Source: Selaginella moellendorffii (taxonomy: Eukaryota; Streptophyta; Lycopodiopsida; Selaginellales; Selaginellaceae). From it: a DNA stretch of 64,000 bases. Shown in pieces: positions 7,625-18,238 of this stretch (position 1 is its first letter; every line of letters starts with the position of its first letter). The stretch lies in contig NW_003314342.1 of the NCBI RefSeq assembly GCF_000143415.4, forward strand, positions 206,074 through 270,073. Direction: 5' to 3'. The notes beneath the pieces are model-generated. The model was not told where the DNA came from. It worked only from the letters and a program-made list of their open reading frames with translations, and searched no databases. The translations under genes and the position numbers were made by a program.

Positions 7625-10121
7625 ATGCGCTTCGCTCAATCATTCCACTCGAGAATCCTCCCGGCGATGAGCGGACACGATCGCAGATCTGGCGCCCAGG
7701 TGAGTGGAGTGAAAGCGAGTGCTATCTAGCCTGGCGCGTCAAAGTACTCGCTTGTCGTCGTGCTCTCCTGCTGTAGGGTTGTGCGCAGTCCTTGGCGATG
7801 GCGCATCGTCGTAGCTTCCGGGACGCTATCGAAATTCTCAATGGTCTAATCACCAAGAAGCGTGGAGGAGGGGGAGCAGTGGTGGATTTGGATCGTTCGC
7901 CAAGCACCCACGATAGCAGCCGATGGGAGAACCATTTCCAGCTCGTTGCTGACCATCTAAAGGTACCATTTTTTCTTCGGTTTTTGGTTTCTTCTCGAGC
8001 TTTTTTTTTTCCTCCTTCAGTTGCTCGGGTTGGAGGAGCCAGTATCGAAATTAAGCGTAATTCATGTGGCTGGAACCAAGGGAAAGGTACTCAAAACCAG
8101 TTTCTTTCTTTTTGACGAGCCTAGTCTGTGACAGGGTTCTACTTGTGCATTTGTGGAGAGAATTTTGCGAGCGTCTGGTTTCCGGACTGCTCTTTTCACC
8201 TCGCCTCATTTGCTAGACATTAGAGAACGATTTAGATTGAACGGGTAAGTGTTGTGATGGCATTATCAAGTTTACAGTGTTCGTTTAAATCAGGGAGGAG
8301 GTCTCCGAGGAGACTTTTAACAAGTATTTTTGGTGGTGTTGGGATCATCTCCAGGTTGGTTAACGCGATTTGTTCTTTTTATTTTGTAATTGATAGGCAA
8401 ATGCAGGCAAATGAGGCCGAGCAGGGGCTCCCTATGCCACGTCTCTTTCGGTTCCTCACAATTTTGGCATTCAAGATGTTTACGTCGGAGGATGTGAGAA
8501 AACTAGACTATGTTTTTTAATATTGCTTTACGGCTTAACTCGTGACCAACAGGTTGACGTTGCTATCTTGGAAGTCGGTTTAGGAGGTCGCTGTGATGCA
8601 ACCAATGTGGTAAGCAGCTCCGCTGCCGATGAAGTTGACTTGTCCTTTTGTTTCTCAGGTTCGAAATCCAGCCATCTGTGGAGTAGCATCACTCGGCTAC
8701 GACCATATGGAGATTCTTGGTTTCCTTTTTTTAATATCATCGTTCGCTTGCTGACGTGCTCGTTTGTAGGAAACACACTCGCGGAAATTGCAACGGAGAA
8801 GGCTGGGATTTTCAAGGTACTTGTATCTAGATTTATCTATTCTTCTTACGTCTTGGCACCGGTTGAAGGCAGGCGTACCAGCTGTTACAGTGCCACAGCC
8901 AGCTGAAGCATTGGAGGCTCTGAAGAAGCGTGCCTTGGAGCTAAATGTGGGCATTGTTTTTGTGTAAATCTAGGCCGAGCTGACGCATTCTTTGTGAGCA
9001 GATACCTTTGGAAATTGCTCCTCCTCTGGAAACTTATAATCTGGGAGACTTAAAGCTTGGACTGCAAGGAGAGCATCAACGGACCAATGCTGCTCTTGCC
9101 GTGAGGCTTTGCAGAGGCTGGGCGGAGAGATCCGATCACCAAGAGCACAAAGCAATCCTGAACGAGGTAAGCGTTTTAATTGTTCTTTTCTACTTGAGCT
9201 CCTTTTCTCGTTGCGAAGGCTCTTGAGCAAGGTCGTTTACCTGATTCATACATTAAGGGGCTCGTTGAAGTGCGGTGGGCAGGAAGAGCAGAGATTGTCC
9301 GTGAGAAGAAGCTAAGCTTCTACCTGGACGGGGCTCATAGCCCAGAAAGTATGGAAGCCTGTGCTAAGTGGTTTTCTTCCGCTGCTAGAGCCGACAACAT
9401 CCACAAAGAGAATGAAGAAATATCGGCATTCGATATTAAGCAGTTTTACACACCAACTTCGAACTCTAGACAGGTGAATTTTGTTGAGTTGGCTAACGAT
9501 ATCAGCGTTATTTGTCTGTGTAGATCTTACTCTTCAATTGCATGCCCAAGCGCGATCCCAACCTTCTATTCCCACCCTTGCTAGATATCTGCAAACAACA
9601 AGGTTTTTCGACTTGTTGAAGCAAAGCTCTTTGGCTGAAAGTTCATGTTTCTTGTTTGTAGATATTTCACTCGAGCTGGCGATATTCGTACCCCCGTACT
9701 CGAGCTACACGTCAATTGACAACACTCACGATTCTCCCGTTGATCCAGATCTCTCGTGGCAAAAGGTGTTACAGCAGCACTGGGAGTCCTTCAAGGAGAA
9801 AGGTAAAATATCGAGCTAGTTTTCCAACTGGAACTGCTTGCGAATTATCTTGCAGATTCGAAAGCCGAAGACTATCGTCGAGAGTTTCTTTCCGGCCTGG
9901 AAAACGGCTATAGCTCATGCCATTTTGGAGTTTCCAGTGCAGTGATGCCATCGCTACCAGCAGCCATTGATTGGCTGCGCTTTTGCTCAGCTCGCCATCC
10001 AAATCTTCATCTCCAGGTACTTGGTGAAAACTCTTTATGGCGTAAGCGGTTGTTTCTCTCTCAGGTTTTGGTGACTGGTTCTTTGTATTTGGTTGGCGAT
10101 GTTTTGCGGCTGCTCAAGTAA
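7625..10121 (+). CDS. FPGS: Folylpolyglutamate synthase
   Basis: The enzyme adds glutamate residues to folates, using ATP. Sixteen exons join in frame to about 561 codons: 7625-7699, 7777-7962, 8021-8086, 8135-8244, 8294-8354, 8407-8493, 8553-8609, 8659-8719, 8770-8816, 8869-8946, 9002-9166, 9219-9473, 9524-9602, 9662-9802, 9856-10016, 10065-10121. Diagnostic motifs: P-loop GTKGKG (residues 105-110), [88 protein letters not shown] and the C-terminal [18 protein letters not shown]. Introns are 48-76 bp and GT-AG. The start is uncertain: ATGs at 7625, 7667 and 7798 are all in frame. The 7625 start gives a basic, Ser-rich N-terminus that could target an organelle. Length fits plant FPGS. Confidence 0.93.
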
Positions 10122-10303
10122 AAGCTTGGTGCCTGAAAGATTCCACGTTTGATGGCCAATCTCACCCGTTGGATCACACTTCCCATATGTTGATAACCCT
10201 GGAGGATTTGGTAGCATACAATTTCAACTGGAACCTGCAGAGGTTCTCGGTCCGCGAGGATGATGTGTTCTAAATTCCATTCTCTCATCACACTAATCTT
10301 TTT

Positions 10304-10652
10304 ATAAGAAAGTCTTTCAAGCTGTTCTCACTTGTTGCATTTCTTCTTGTGGTTTTCGTTGGCTTCTTAAGTTGTGCTAGTGATAATTGTGATGGCTCTT
10401 TTTCTTGTGGTTCTGCAATGTCAAGTTACACCGATGGAACTATTTACAATGGATATACTTCTCTCGTTTCTGGTCACTGTACTGCCATCTTCACTTGTAG
10501 TGGAGCCTATCACAAGCAACAATTCCCTACACGTTTATAATAATCAGCCTAGTGAAAAATGTGGGAGTCATGTATTTTGTAAGTGCCAGGCTACCCTCAA
10601 CTATTCTGGAAATTGCAGAGACTCTGGGAATCCTAACTATGTCTCAAACTAA
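10304..10652 (+). pseudogene. Possible relic of a small secreted Cys-rich protein
   Basis: A frame running from about 10304 to 10540 begins with a convincing signal peptide (FKLFSLVAFLLVVFVGFLSC) but has ATA where a start is expected. It continues with six further cysteines to a stop. Another frame, open to 10652, then carries a Cys-rich stretch (CGSHVFCKCQATLNYSGNC). Start loss plus one frameshift would explain the pattern. It lies about 180 bases after the FPGS stop and has no resemblance to the GWYWY peptides. I do not recognise the family. An undetected upstream exon supplying the start is the alternative. Confidence 0.35.
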
Positions 10653-12540
10653 AGTCTCAAAACTGAAGTCTAATTTCTGATAATAATAAACTATATACTT
10701 TTAATGTTTATTTAGTAATTTTGTGTTTATAAAAAAATTACTGCAGTATGTTTCCTTTGCCTTGTTATATTCTTTTTGGATAAATCAATTATCCAGCTAT
10801 GATTCTCAAGCTTTACAAGCTCAACATCTCTCCTAAGTTTATTTCTTGGATATTACTTCCATGCAAATGCGCACCACTTATCCCACTTGTCAGTACACAA
10901 AAATTTATAAACAGATCTATATTGTCTAGTAAACTCTATTGTCACTACTTGGGGTTTGCAAAGCTAGGCTGATTCGTTGAAATATGAGAGCTAGTTTTCT
11001 GTATGCATAAGCATGGACATTTTTACAAAATTGTCACAGCTCAAATTCTGAATAGTAACACGAAAGAGAAAGAACAGTCAAGCTCTCTTGTGACGGTGTA
11101 TGAGACTTGTTGTCTAATAGGAAGGTATGAAACTCACTGCAACAAATTGCAGGAAAGTAAAAGAAATGGCAAAAAGCTCAAGTGGAGAAGAAAACTGCCA
11201 TAAGCCATGGATCTATAGGCTGAAATATCAAAATTCAAGTCACAAAAAGATTTCACAGCAGCATACCTTTTGCAAGCTGTGCACTGCTACCATTGCCACG
11301 ATGCCTAGCCAGTGCCTTGTCATCCCCCTCCCTTGCATTAGCTAGCACAAAACTAGTGCCAGATCTATCATGTAGTGTGCATGACCTTAAACTGTAATAG
11401 CTAAGTGCTACTCTTAAGCCTGAAAGAACAAATTGGGCTTGCAGCCAGCCTTCTCCCAATTCCACTAGAAATCCTGCCTAGGAACATGACCGTGAGGCAT
11501 TGTGTGGCACAAGACTATCTAGGTATGTTGTGTTTCCACAGCCAACCATGAGCTATGTTGGGATCTCTTCAATCCTCATTACAATCTGAGCTCTCACATG
11601 CTCAAACACTCAAGATCACATTTCTCTCTTAAGGAACACTCCAAGGACACTTTTGAACACTTTTAAACGCTTTTAATGACTGTAAGAAAGAGGTGAGGTC
11701 CCATGCTCCCAGCGAAATCTCCTCAAATTGAATCACAAATCCCAAATTGCAAAGGAATATCCTAATGAATCTCTGCTCTTTGCATTTACCTTTAACATTT
11801 TCTAGACATTAATATGTTACTCAACTCATAGATTCTGATGGATATAAAGCCAATTTTCCCTTGTGCCACCTTTTACTTCTCCTTGTGTCAACTTCTACTT
11901 CTCCTTGGATTTATTCTTCTTCAATCCCATCCCTTATTGACTTCACCCTAGCTTTTTTCGGCTGTTCTTTTTTGCTGGATACGTTGATTGTATCTCCTTC
12001 TGCATCTTGAGACTCTCTACATACATCCTCTTCCTACTATTTTATACACATACCTTGATTATTTAAGATCTTCTAGCTTCAGGGACAAAGTGAATATGAT
12101 AAACCTCCTTGAGAAGTTCATTTGGAAGCTTGATCACCACCATGCCACAGCCGTCCACCTGCAGTGTTTGTTGTGGAGCCTGGAAAGGCTTATAGGTGTG
12201 AAACACAACCTTCAAGAGTCATATGAAATTAAGCACCACTATCCAACCATAACACCTCTAGAGTAGGCACCAATGATAAATATTATCAACAACAAGTTGT
12301 TTTGAGTAAGTATATGCTGAGTGGCAGCCTTTTATGCATGGCATTCATGCTCCATATGTCCTGTCTTTCTATAATAATTGCAAAGACGCTTTTTCTTCTT
12401 AGAGAAATTATTTTTAGTGTTATAGAAGAGTTACGAGACCCACAGAAAGTGCCTCCTTTCTTCTACTCCCCATTTGACAATTACGTGGCAAGAAACAATG
12501 CTTACTCACGTGCAATCTGAGGAGATCCTGAATTGCTAGC
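10653..12540. other. Gene-free, low-complexity-leaning sequence
   Basis: AT-rich sequence with only short overlapping open frames. It may belong to the decayed Copia element whose gag relic follows, but I cannot recognise an LTR or domain in it. Confidence 0.4.
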
Positions 12541-12562
12541 TCAGCAATCTTGTGCTCTTCCT

Positions 12563-12870
12563 CTAGAAGATTAGAGTAGAGCTAGGATAAATGAGAGCAT
12601 GGAGGATGATTATTATAACTCTAGGGAGACAGGGAAGCAAGAAAGCTTTTGCATAGTCATTTGAGACTACTTTGCCCACTTGCTTGAGCTGTTGCATGAT
12701 GCCCTTGAGCTTCTTGATGTATGCTGCCATTGTCTCACTGGGTTGCATGTGTAAGGAGAAACACTTTTGGGTGAGAACCAATTTAGTGTTAGCAGCTTTG
12801 GTTGCAAAGACTTGGGAGAAAGAATCTCAATTTTCCTTGGTTAATTTTTCCAGATCAAGAAGATGAATTA
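12563..12870 (-). mobile_element. Copia-type retrotransposon gag relic
   Basis: The minus strand encodes a UBN2/gag-like stretch: DLEKLTKEN, an in-frame stop, SQVFATKAANTKLVLTQK, then MQPSETMAAYIKKLKGIM and AKAFLLPCLPR. This order (anchor Leu/Lys region, AYIxKLK, then LLxxLPxxY) is the usual Copia gag layout. No LTRs, integrase or reverse transcriptase are seen near it. It is a short, dead fragment. Confidence 0.6.
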
Positions 12871-14670
12871 ATTCATCTCCAAAACCTAGTCCAATCACTG
12901 AACAGGTTCAAGTGTCAAGAGGTCTCGCTTCAGTTCCCTTGACCAAGTCCCAGCAATCTTTAGCCATCAAAATTAACTAGACTTGAGCTTCGATATATTG
13001 TGAAGTTTTCACTTCTGAACTTCTGGAGCAACTTCTCCCATCCTGCATCCCAGCTGCCAGCCAAAGTGACTGCTAGGGTGGTTTAAGCCATTAGTTTCTA
13101 GAGAAAACTGCTAAGGAAAGCGAGGGAGAGGAGGTGGTGGGAATCTCTAGAAGGGATGCTTACACCCTGTGCATACAGAGCGACAATGAGGGTAGAAGGA
13201 TTGGGTTCACATTGTGCTCACTTGCATTCTTAGCAAAGATTGCAAGAGCCCTAGCACGTTCTTTCTCGTTGCATTGCTATGTTTACCAGTGTTTCACCAT
13301 CAGGATCAAAACAAACTTAATACCATGTAAATGTCTGGATTTTTGTATATGGAGTGCTCTCTCAACTTTATTGCTTTGCTGTAGTTATGTACATAATGGT
13401 ATGGGTGTGAACTTGGTGCTTGTTTGCTGATGTGGAGACTTGCTGTCACTCGTCTCCAGCAAGGGAAGGCACATGGCTCAGCTATGGTCTTGTCTGGCTT
13501 TATGATGTCAGAAACTCTCACTGACCAAGGCTAACATCAGCTTGGAGCAGACCAATTCAAGTGAAAAGCATCACTGACGTAAATTCTTTTTACGTTCAAG
13601 CGATGGCCACATCTTGCCTTCCCTTCAACAAGGTTCATCTTCAACACAACTACATTTAAGGAGTATCTAGAGCAGCAACATACATATAGAGGTTTTTTGA
13701 TCATTCGGTTCTTACATTTTCCTTTCCTTTCTAGTCAAACGTTTTGACATCAATTTTTTTTACACCATGCGGATATGTGTGCCTCCTGTCCTGGAAAGTC
13801 TCAAACAGAGCTTAAGCAGCCAACAAAAGGATCCATGCGTTTTTTCACATCAAAACATTTCCAACATTCTGCAGCAATGAAATACCTCTTCTTATTAGTA
13901 GATGGAGTAGCATACTGCTCCCCACAAAAAGCCAAGGAGAAGAGTGAGCTGGAGCAGCTTCTTCGTGTCTCGAACCAAATTACCTTATGACCAGGAAACT
14001 AGCTTTGAGCCACTACTCACCAAAGCCCTTCTTTCACAACATTGTTGCAGATAGAAATGATTTGAGGTGCAAACACCCCAAGACTGCCTTCCGAGCTTGA
14101 GGACGAGCTCCCCTAGTGTGTATAGGTGCCAAGTGAGGATATATTGGGATATTCCCTGGAGATGGTCTTTTTCAGCTCTCATCTTGGAGAGTCATCATCA
14201 TGTGCATATCCCACCACCCTCTGTGACAATTTATGCCGATGCCTTAAGGAAAATGCTGAGCGCCACAACTTATGAAACCACTTTGTCCTTTGATTTAGTT
14301 CGCTCTTCACAATATCTTCTTTCCATTGAGGGGAATTATATGAGAGACTTGGCAATGCCCACAATCATTCACTCATGACACCAGATCGTTGAAGTTGATC
14401 TCCTCTAAAATCCTTCTTGCATCATCTATGTCTGCATTTGCCTCTGTAAAAAGGTGGTCATTTCACCAATTTGAATGGAATTGTTTGGGTTAGTACTTAT
14501 CCACACTATGTTTTTCTAAACCCTTCTTCATATTTAGAATACACTAGCAATCCCTGAATCGTTCTTATTCATTATCTTTCATTTCGGCCATGCAACTCAG
14601 GAACACACTGTGAGTTATAGCCAAAAATTTGCAAAAGATCTCCAAAACCACCACACAGAGGAGCTTATAG
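12871..14670. other. Gene-free stretch
   Basis: Only short, overlapping open frames on both strands and no recognisable domain, repeat or RNA gene. It may be old retroelement sequence decayed beyond recognition. Confidence 0.4.
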
Positions 14671-14678
14671 CTCTCTGG

Positions 14679-14792
14679 TTATGACATATCAACGCCATTA
14701 TCGAGGGCATCAGCCATACCGTTGCGATTTCTCCCCACATCCACTCCCATGGCCAGCATCATCACAACAAACCATGGCCCCATGTTCTTCAT
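14679..14792 (-). pseudogene. Peptide-gene relic: signal peptide without modules
   Basis: A 37-codon frame whose first half carries the family signal core (VVMMLAMGVDVG). It then runs into unrelated sequence with no cysteine module and stops. A promoter-like stretch matching that of the 50.8 kb gene (TTTATAGCTC on the plus strand near 14870) lies upstream in the right orientation. I read it as a truncated relative of the minus-strand peptide genes. Confidence 0.55.
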
Positions 14793-14817
14793 GACTTGCT
14801 GCAAAAACTAAGAGAAA

Positions 14818-15487
14818 CAATCTCTAGTATACTGGAGAGAGGTGGTTTGATCTGTGATGCCCATCATATTTATAGCTCAAGACGCTAGAATGCTCTTGGG
14901 AAGGCATCTAGAATATTTGAAAGCTAGTTGTTCCGTGTTTGTCAATTCCTTCTCTTTTCTATAATGCTGGGTGGGGCATGCAACACGAAGAAGGAAGTAA
15001 AACTGCCACGCAAGAAAAAATCAGTGGGCAGGCCTGGAGTCAAAATGAAGTAAACTCTTGAAATGAAGCTGTGAATCCAGATGAGAAATAGAGAGAACAG
15101 ACATTTTTTGTCAAGGCCTGGACAGTTTATATATTATTGCTGGATCTCATGCAATGCCATACAGAAAACTATTCTTCTTTCCAGACCCTGGCACTGCAGA
15201 ATGATGAATTCAGAGGAACGATGCTGGGGTTGACCCCTTGAAACGGGAGGTTTCAGTTGTGCCAGCAGCGATTGTTGCACCAGACCCAACCCCTCTGGCA
15301 ACGGTGGCAACTGTTGTCATACCAATACCACCCCGACTGGCAGCGCTGGGCAGCAGCCTTTGCGATTCCTCCCACGTCCACGCCCATGGCCAGCACTATC
15401 ACAAACATGGCAAGCGCCAAAAACACCACCAAGAAAGCCTTGTTCTCCATGATTTGCTGCTCAGACTAAGATCAAGTAGGCTTGTAA
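14818..15487. repeat. Dispersed segmental duplication, copy 1
   Basis: Nearly identical to 50363-51032 in the same orientation, including the peptide gene, its 3' flank and an upstream promoter-like fragment. Downstream, 15488-15715 and 15796-15873 also match copy 2 but in inverted orientation. Confidence 0.8.
15253..15450 (-). CDS. Secreted Cys/Trp-rich modular peptide, two modules
   Basis: This predicts a 65-residue precursor beginning MENKAFLVVFLALAMFV. The signal peptide ends Ala-Ala-Ala before Gln-Arg-Cys. The mature peptide has the usual C-x10-C-x2-C-x10-C frame with module core GWYWYDNS, plus a fifth, unpaired cysteine in module 2 (GWVWCNNR). It differs from the copy at 50796-50993 by only a few residues, so both are probably under constraint or recently duplicated. 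The promoter region present upstream of the 50.8 kb copy is inverted here: its TATA box (15674) points away on the plus strand. Expression of this copy is therefore doubtful; a weak minus-strand TATA-like CCTATAAT lies near 15536. Confidence 0.72.
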   Translation of the reverse strand: MENKAFLVVFLALAMFVIVLAMGVDVGGIAKAAAQRCQSGWYWYDNSCHRCQRGWVWCNNRCWHN

Positions 15488-15673
15488 ATGCTAGAGTGAC
15501 TTTGGAGATAAGGATTTGAAGGATTGGAGAAGCATTATAGGAAAAAGAAGAATTGGCAAACACGGAACCACTTTTACTGGACTAACTTTCAAATATTCTT
15601 CCAGAGATAAGAAATAAGCGAAGCCGTCCCAAGACAACTGCCCAGCCACCATCTAAATTGTGCTGCCTCGAGC

Positions 15674-15681
15674 TATAAATA
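15674..15681 (+). promoter_or_regulatory. Displaced TATA box inside an inverted segment
   Basis: TATAAATA in the context CTCGAGCTATAAATACGAGC. The same block serves the 50.8 kb gene on the minus strand (51073-51080). Here it faces right, toward sequence without a peptide gene. Confidence 0.55.
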
Positions 15682-16062
15682 CGAGCCCCTCCTGCCTCAC
15701 AGATCAAACCATTCCTCTTCTAGCTTTGCCAAAACTTTACAAGAGTTTGATTCAAAGTTCCATAGAACTTCCATGCTAATATAAACATGAACCTAATACC
15801 TTGTCTTCCGTTTCGACCACAGACTCAGTACGGCCGCTTCCAGTCACCCGCAACATTAATCAAAGTGGTTCGTCTTTTCTCACTGGCAGGCTCTTGACAA
15901 TCTCTTGGGCATTCTAGAGCAATCTGCAACAATTAATGGAAGTGATATCAATAATTATCAAGATTTTATTCATTAAAATTGTTTTTCTTATTTAATTTAC
16001 TTATAATTATTTTCTGTTATTCTATTAATTAAATGTTGTACTTGTTGACTCTTTAAATGGAC

Positions 16063-17424
16063 TCATGTGACGCAGCTGACATGAGCACGTAAAGCGCCAG
16101 AGTCCCCTGGTTTCATCTCCAAGAGTTTCTCTGCGGCACGAGCTGCAACATTGATGTTCTTGCCGTTACCACGAACTTTGCAAGCGCTGATGAAGCTCTT
16201 CCACGCGAGGAAATGCGGCTGGAAGGGCATCACCAGCAGCAGACCTTCGGCCTTGGCAACCAGCCCGGCCCGTCCCAGCACATCTGCCATCGCCTGGAAG
16301 TGAATCACATTTGGAGAAATACTGTACTCCGCCACCATAGATCGAAAGTAGTCGAGTGCCACACGGAGCTTCCCACCGTGATTGCAAGTCAGGAAAATCC
16401 CCTGGAAACTTATCTCGTTTCTCGCCTCGCCCTCCATCGCCATGCTGCCAGCAAACATCGCGCGCTGTGGCATCCGTGCAAACATCTTCCTGGCTTCTTC
16501 GAGGTGGCCGTGGTTGGAGTAGGCCAAGATCATGGCAGTCCACACCACGTCATCGTGATAAGGAGCTCGATGGAAGAGAATGCGAGCTTCTTCGAGCTGG
16601 TTTCTCTCGGCCAGTGCGGTGATCATTGTCGACCACGATGCAATGTTCCTCTGTGGCATGCCATCAAACAGAGACCTTGCTTCTTTCAGACTGGACGTTG
16701 CTGCTAGCATTGCGTTCCACGAGCTTAAGTCGCGGTGTGGCATTTTACTGAAAAGCTCTTTGGCTTTTTCCATATGCCCAAGCTGGGCATATGCAGTGAC
16801 AAGAACAGTCCATCCCAACTCGTTGGTTTCGGGGATTCTCATGAACAAATTTAGCACGTCGTTAAAAAATCTTTTCTGGAATACCCATTATACATAACAG
16901 TCCAAGAAACTAAGCATTCCATCAAAGATCTGGCTTGCTTGATCCATATGCCCCTTATGGGCATATGCTGTAAGTAGCGAGTTCCAGCAAACTACATCCC
17001 ATTCTAGAACACGATCAAACAATGCTTGGCACTCCTCCAAGTTTCCACGGTTTTCATGAGCCGTGAGAATAGAGACCCATGCAATAATATCTCTTTGTGG
17101 CAAACAGCTCTTTTGCTTCCTCAAGATCCGCATTTTGGGCATAAAGCGCCAAGCATCAAGTTCCAGGAGAATCTGTTGGGCTCATGGATGGCTGATAAAC
17201 ACCTGCCATGCTCGATCCCCGCGCTCGCACCTTCCTTAGAGCTGGATGAGAAGATTTGCGAGGTACCTGTTGGATTGGTGGTGAAGGATGAGCGCGTGGA
17301 GCCTGGCGCCATGACGCAAATCTCTTTTCTGGATGCAAGCTGCTGTGAGGAGTTGCGCGTAGTCGTCGTCGAGCGACAATGCACGCTGCTCTAGATCATC
17401 CACGGCCTGTTCTAGAGGCTTCAA
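16063..17424 (-). pseudogene. Broken pentatricopeptide repeat (PPR) gene
   Basis: PPR proteins bind organellar RNA. The minus strand carries successive PLS-type repeats: an N-terminal piece from 17424 (LLTAACIQKRDLRHGARLHA), a middle piece at 16888-17142 (WNSLLTAYAHKGHMDQASQI) and a 264-codon piece at 16063-16857 with WTVLVTAYAQLGHMEKAKEL, WSTMITALAERNQLEEARIL and VVWTAMILAYSNHGHLEEA. The pieces lie in different frames, with stops near 17236, 17150 and 16888. The C-terminal E-type region breaks off after EKLLEMKPGDSGA. At least two frameshifts plus a truncated end make a functional product unlikely. A second PPR fragment lies at 51.9 kb. Confidence 0.82.
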
Positions 17425-17832
17425 TTGTTAGCAGCGAAGAGACACGGAAGAACTTTCTATGTATTTCAACTGTATATGGATGGTACATGTACATGGAAAC
17501 TACTGCCACGTGGGCATAATTACATGTCACATCATCTCTACCTCTAACATCAATCGGTACGTCTGCGTGGTAGTGATTCCTCTCATCGATGCTTTTACTG
17601 GCGTTTTCCTGGAATACAGTAAACTCTTTCGACTGACAAAATAGAGCTTTGATTTGTCAATGGCGAATAAGCGTTTCCAAAGGTGGCATTTCATATTGGA
17701 TTTCTGCTGTAAAAAGGAAATGGTGGTCACAGTGTGTTCCCTCAACTTGTTCTTCATATTTATCACAGTTTGAATTATACATTCAAAATTGCTAGATAAT
17801 CCCCGAGAGGAAACTTATGATCCATACCAGCG

Positions 17833-17889
17833 CTATCCTCTAGGTGAGATTCCTCCCACATCCATGCCCATGGCAAGCATTACAAACAT
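17833..17889 (-). pseudogene. Peptide-gene relic: signal core only
   Basis: An 18-codon frame reading MFVMLAMGMDVGGI matches the end of the family signal peptide, then ends at a stop before any cysteine. A plus-strand TATA-like ACTATAAATATGAGC near 18102 resembles the promoter of the 15.25/50.8 kb copies. Another dead member of the peptide family. Confidence 0.5.
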
Positions 17890-18238
17890 GACGAGCACCT
17901 AAAACAACAATCTTTTTGCTGCTAGTAAGCTTGTTATATACTAGGCTCATAGGGATGGCATCAGTTAGTTCTTATCTCTTTGAGTTCCGTGTTTGGGAAT
18001 TTCTTTTCTTTTTTTCTATAATGCTGGAAAAAAGAAGAAATTCCCAAACATGAAACTTGACGACAGAGTCCCAACACAACTTTATAGCTGCCTTGAACTA
18101 TAAATATGAGCCCTTTCTACTGTACAAATCAAATTGTGCCAAGAGTGTGAGGAAAAGGGTACATACTTTGTTTAATTGACGATAGTTAATGTAGAAATAA
18201 ATACTCCTATCAAGCTTCATCACATGAGGTTCATATGC

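Noticed and set aside
7464-7670. 68-codon frame before FPGS as a separate gene or as the FPGS start
   Set aside because: It is out of frame with FPGS exon 2 through the only good donor and has no recognisable domain.
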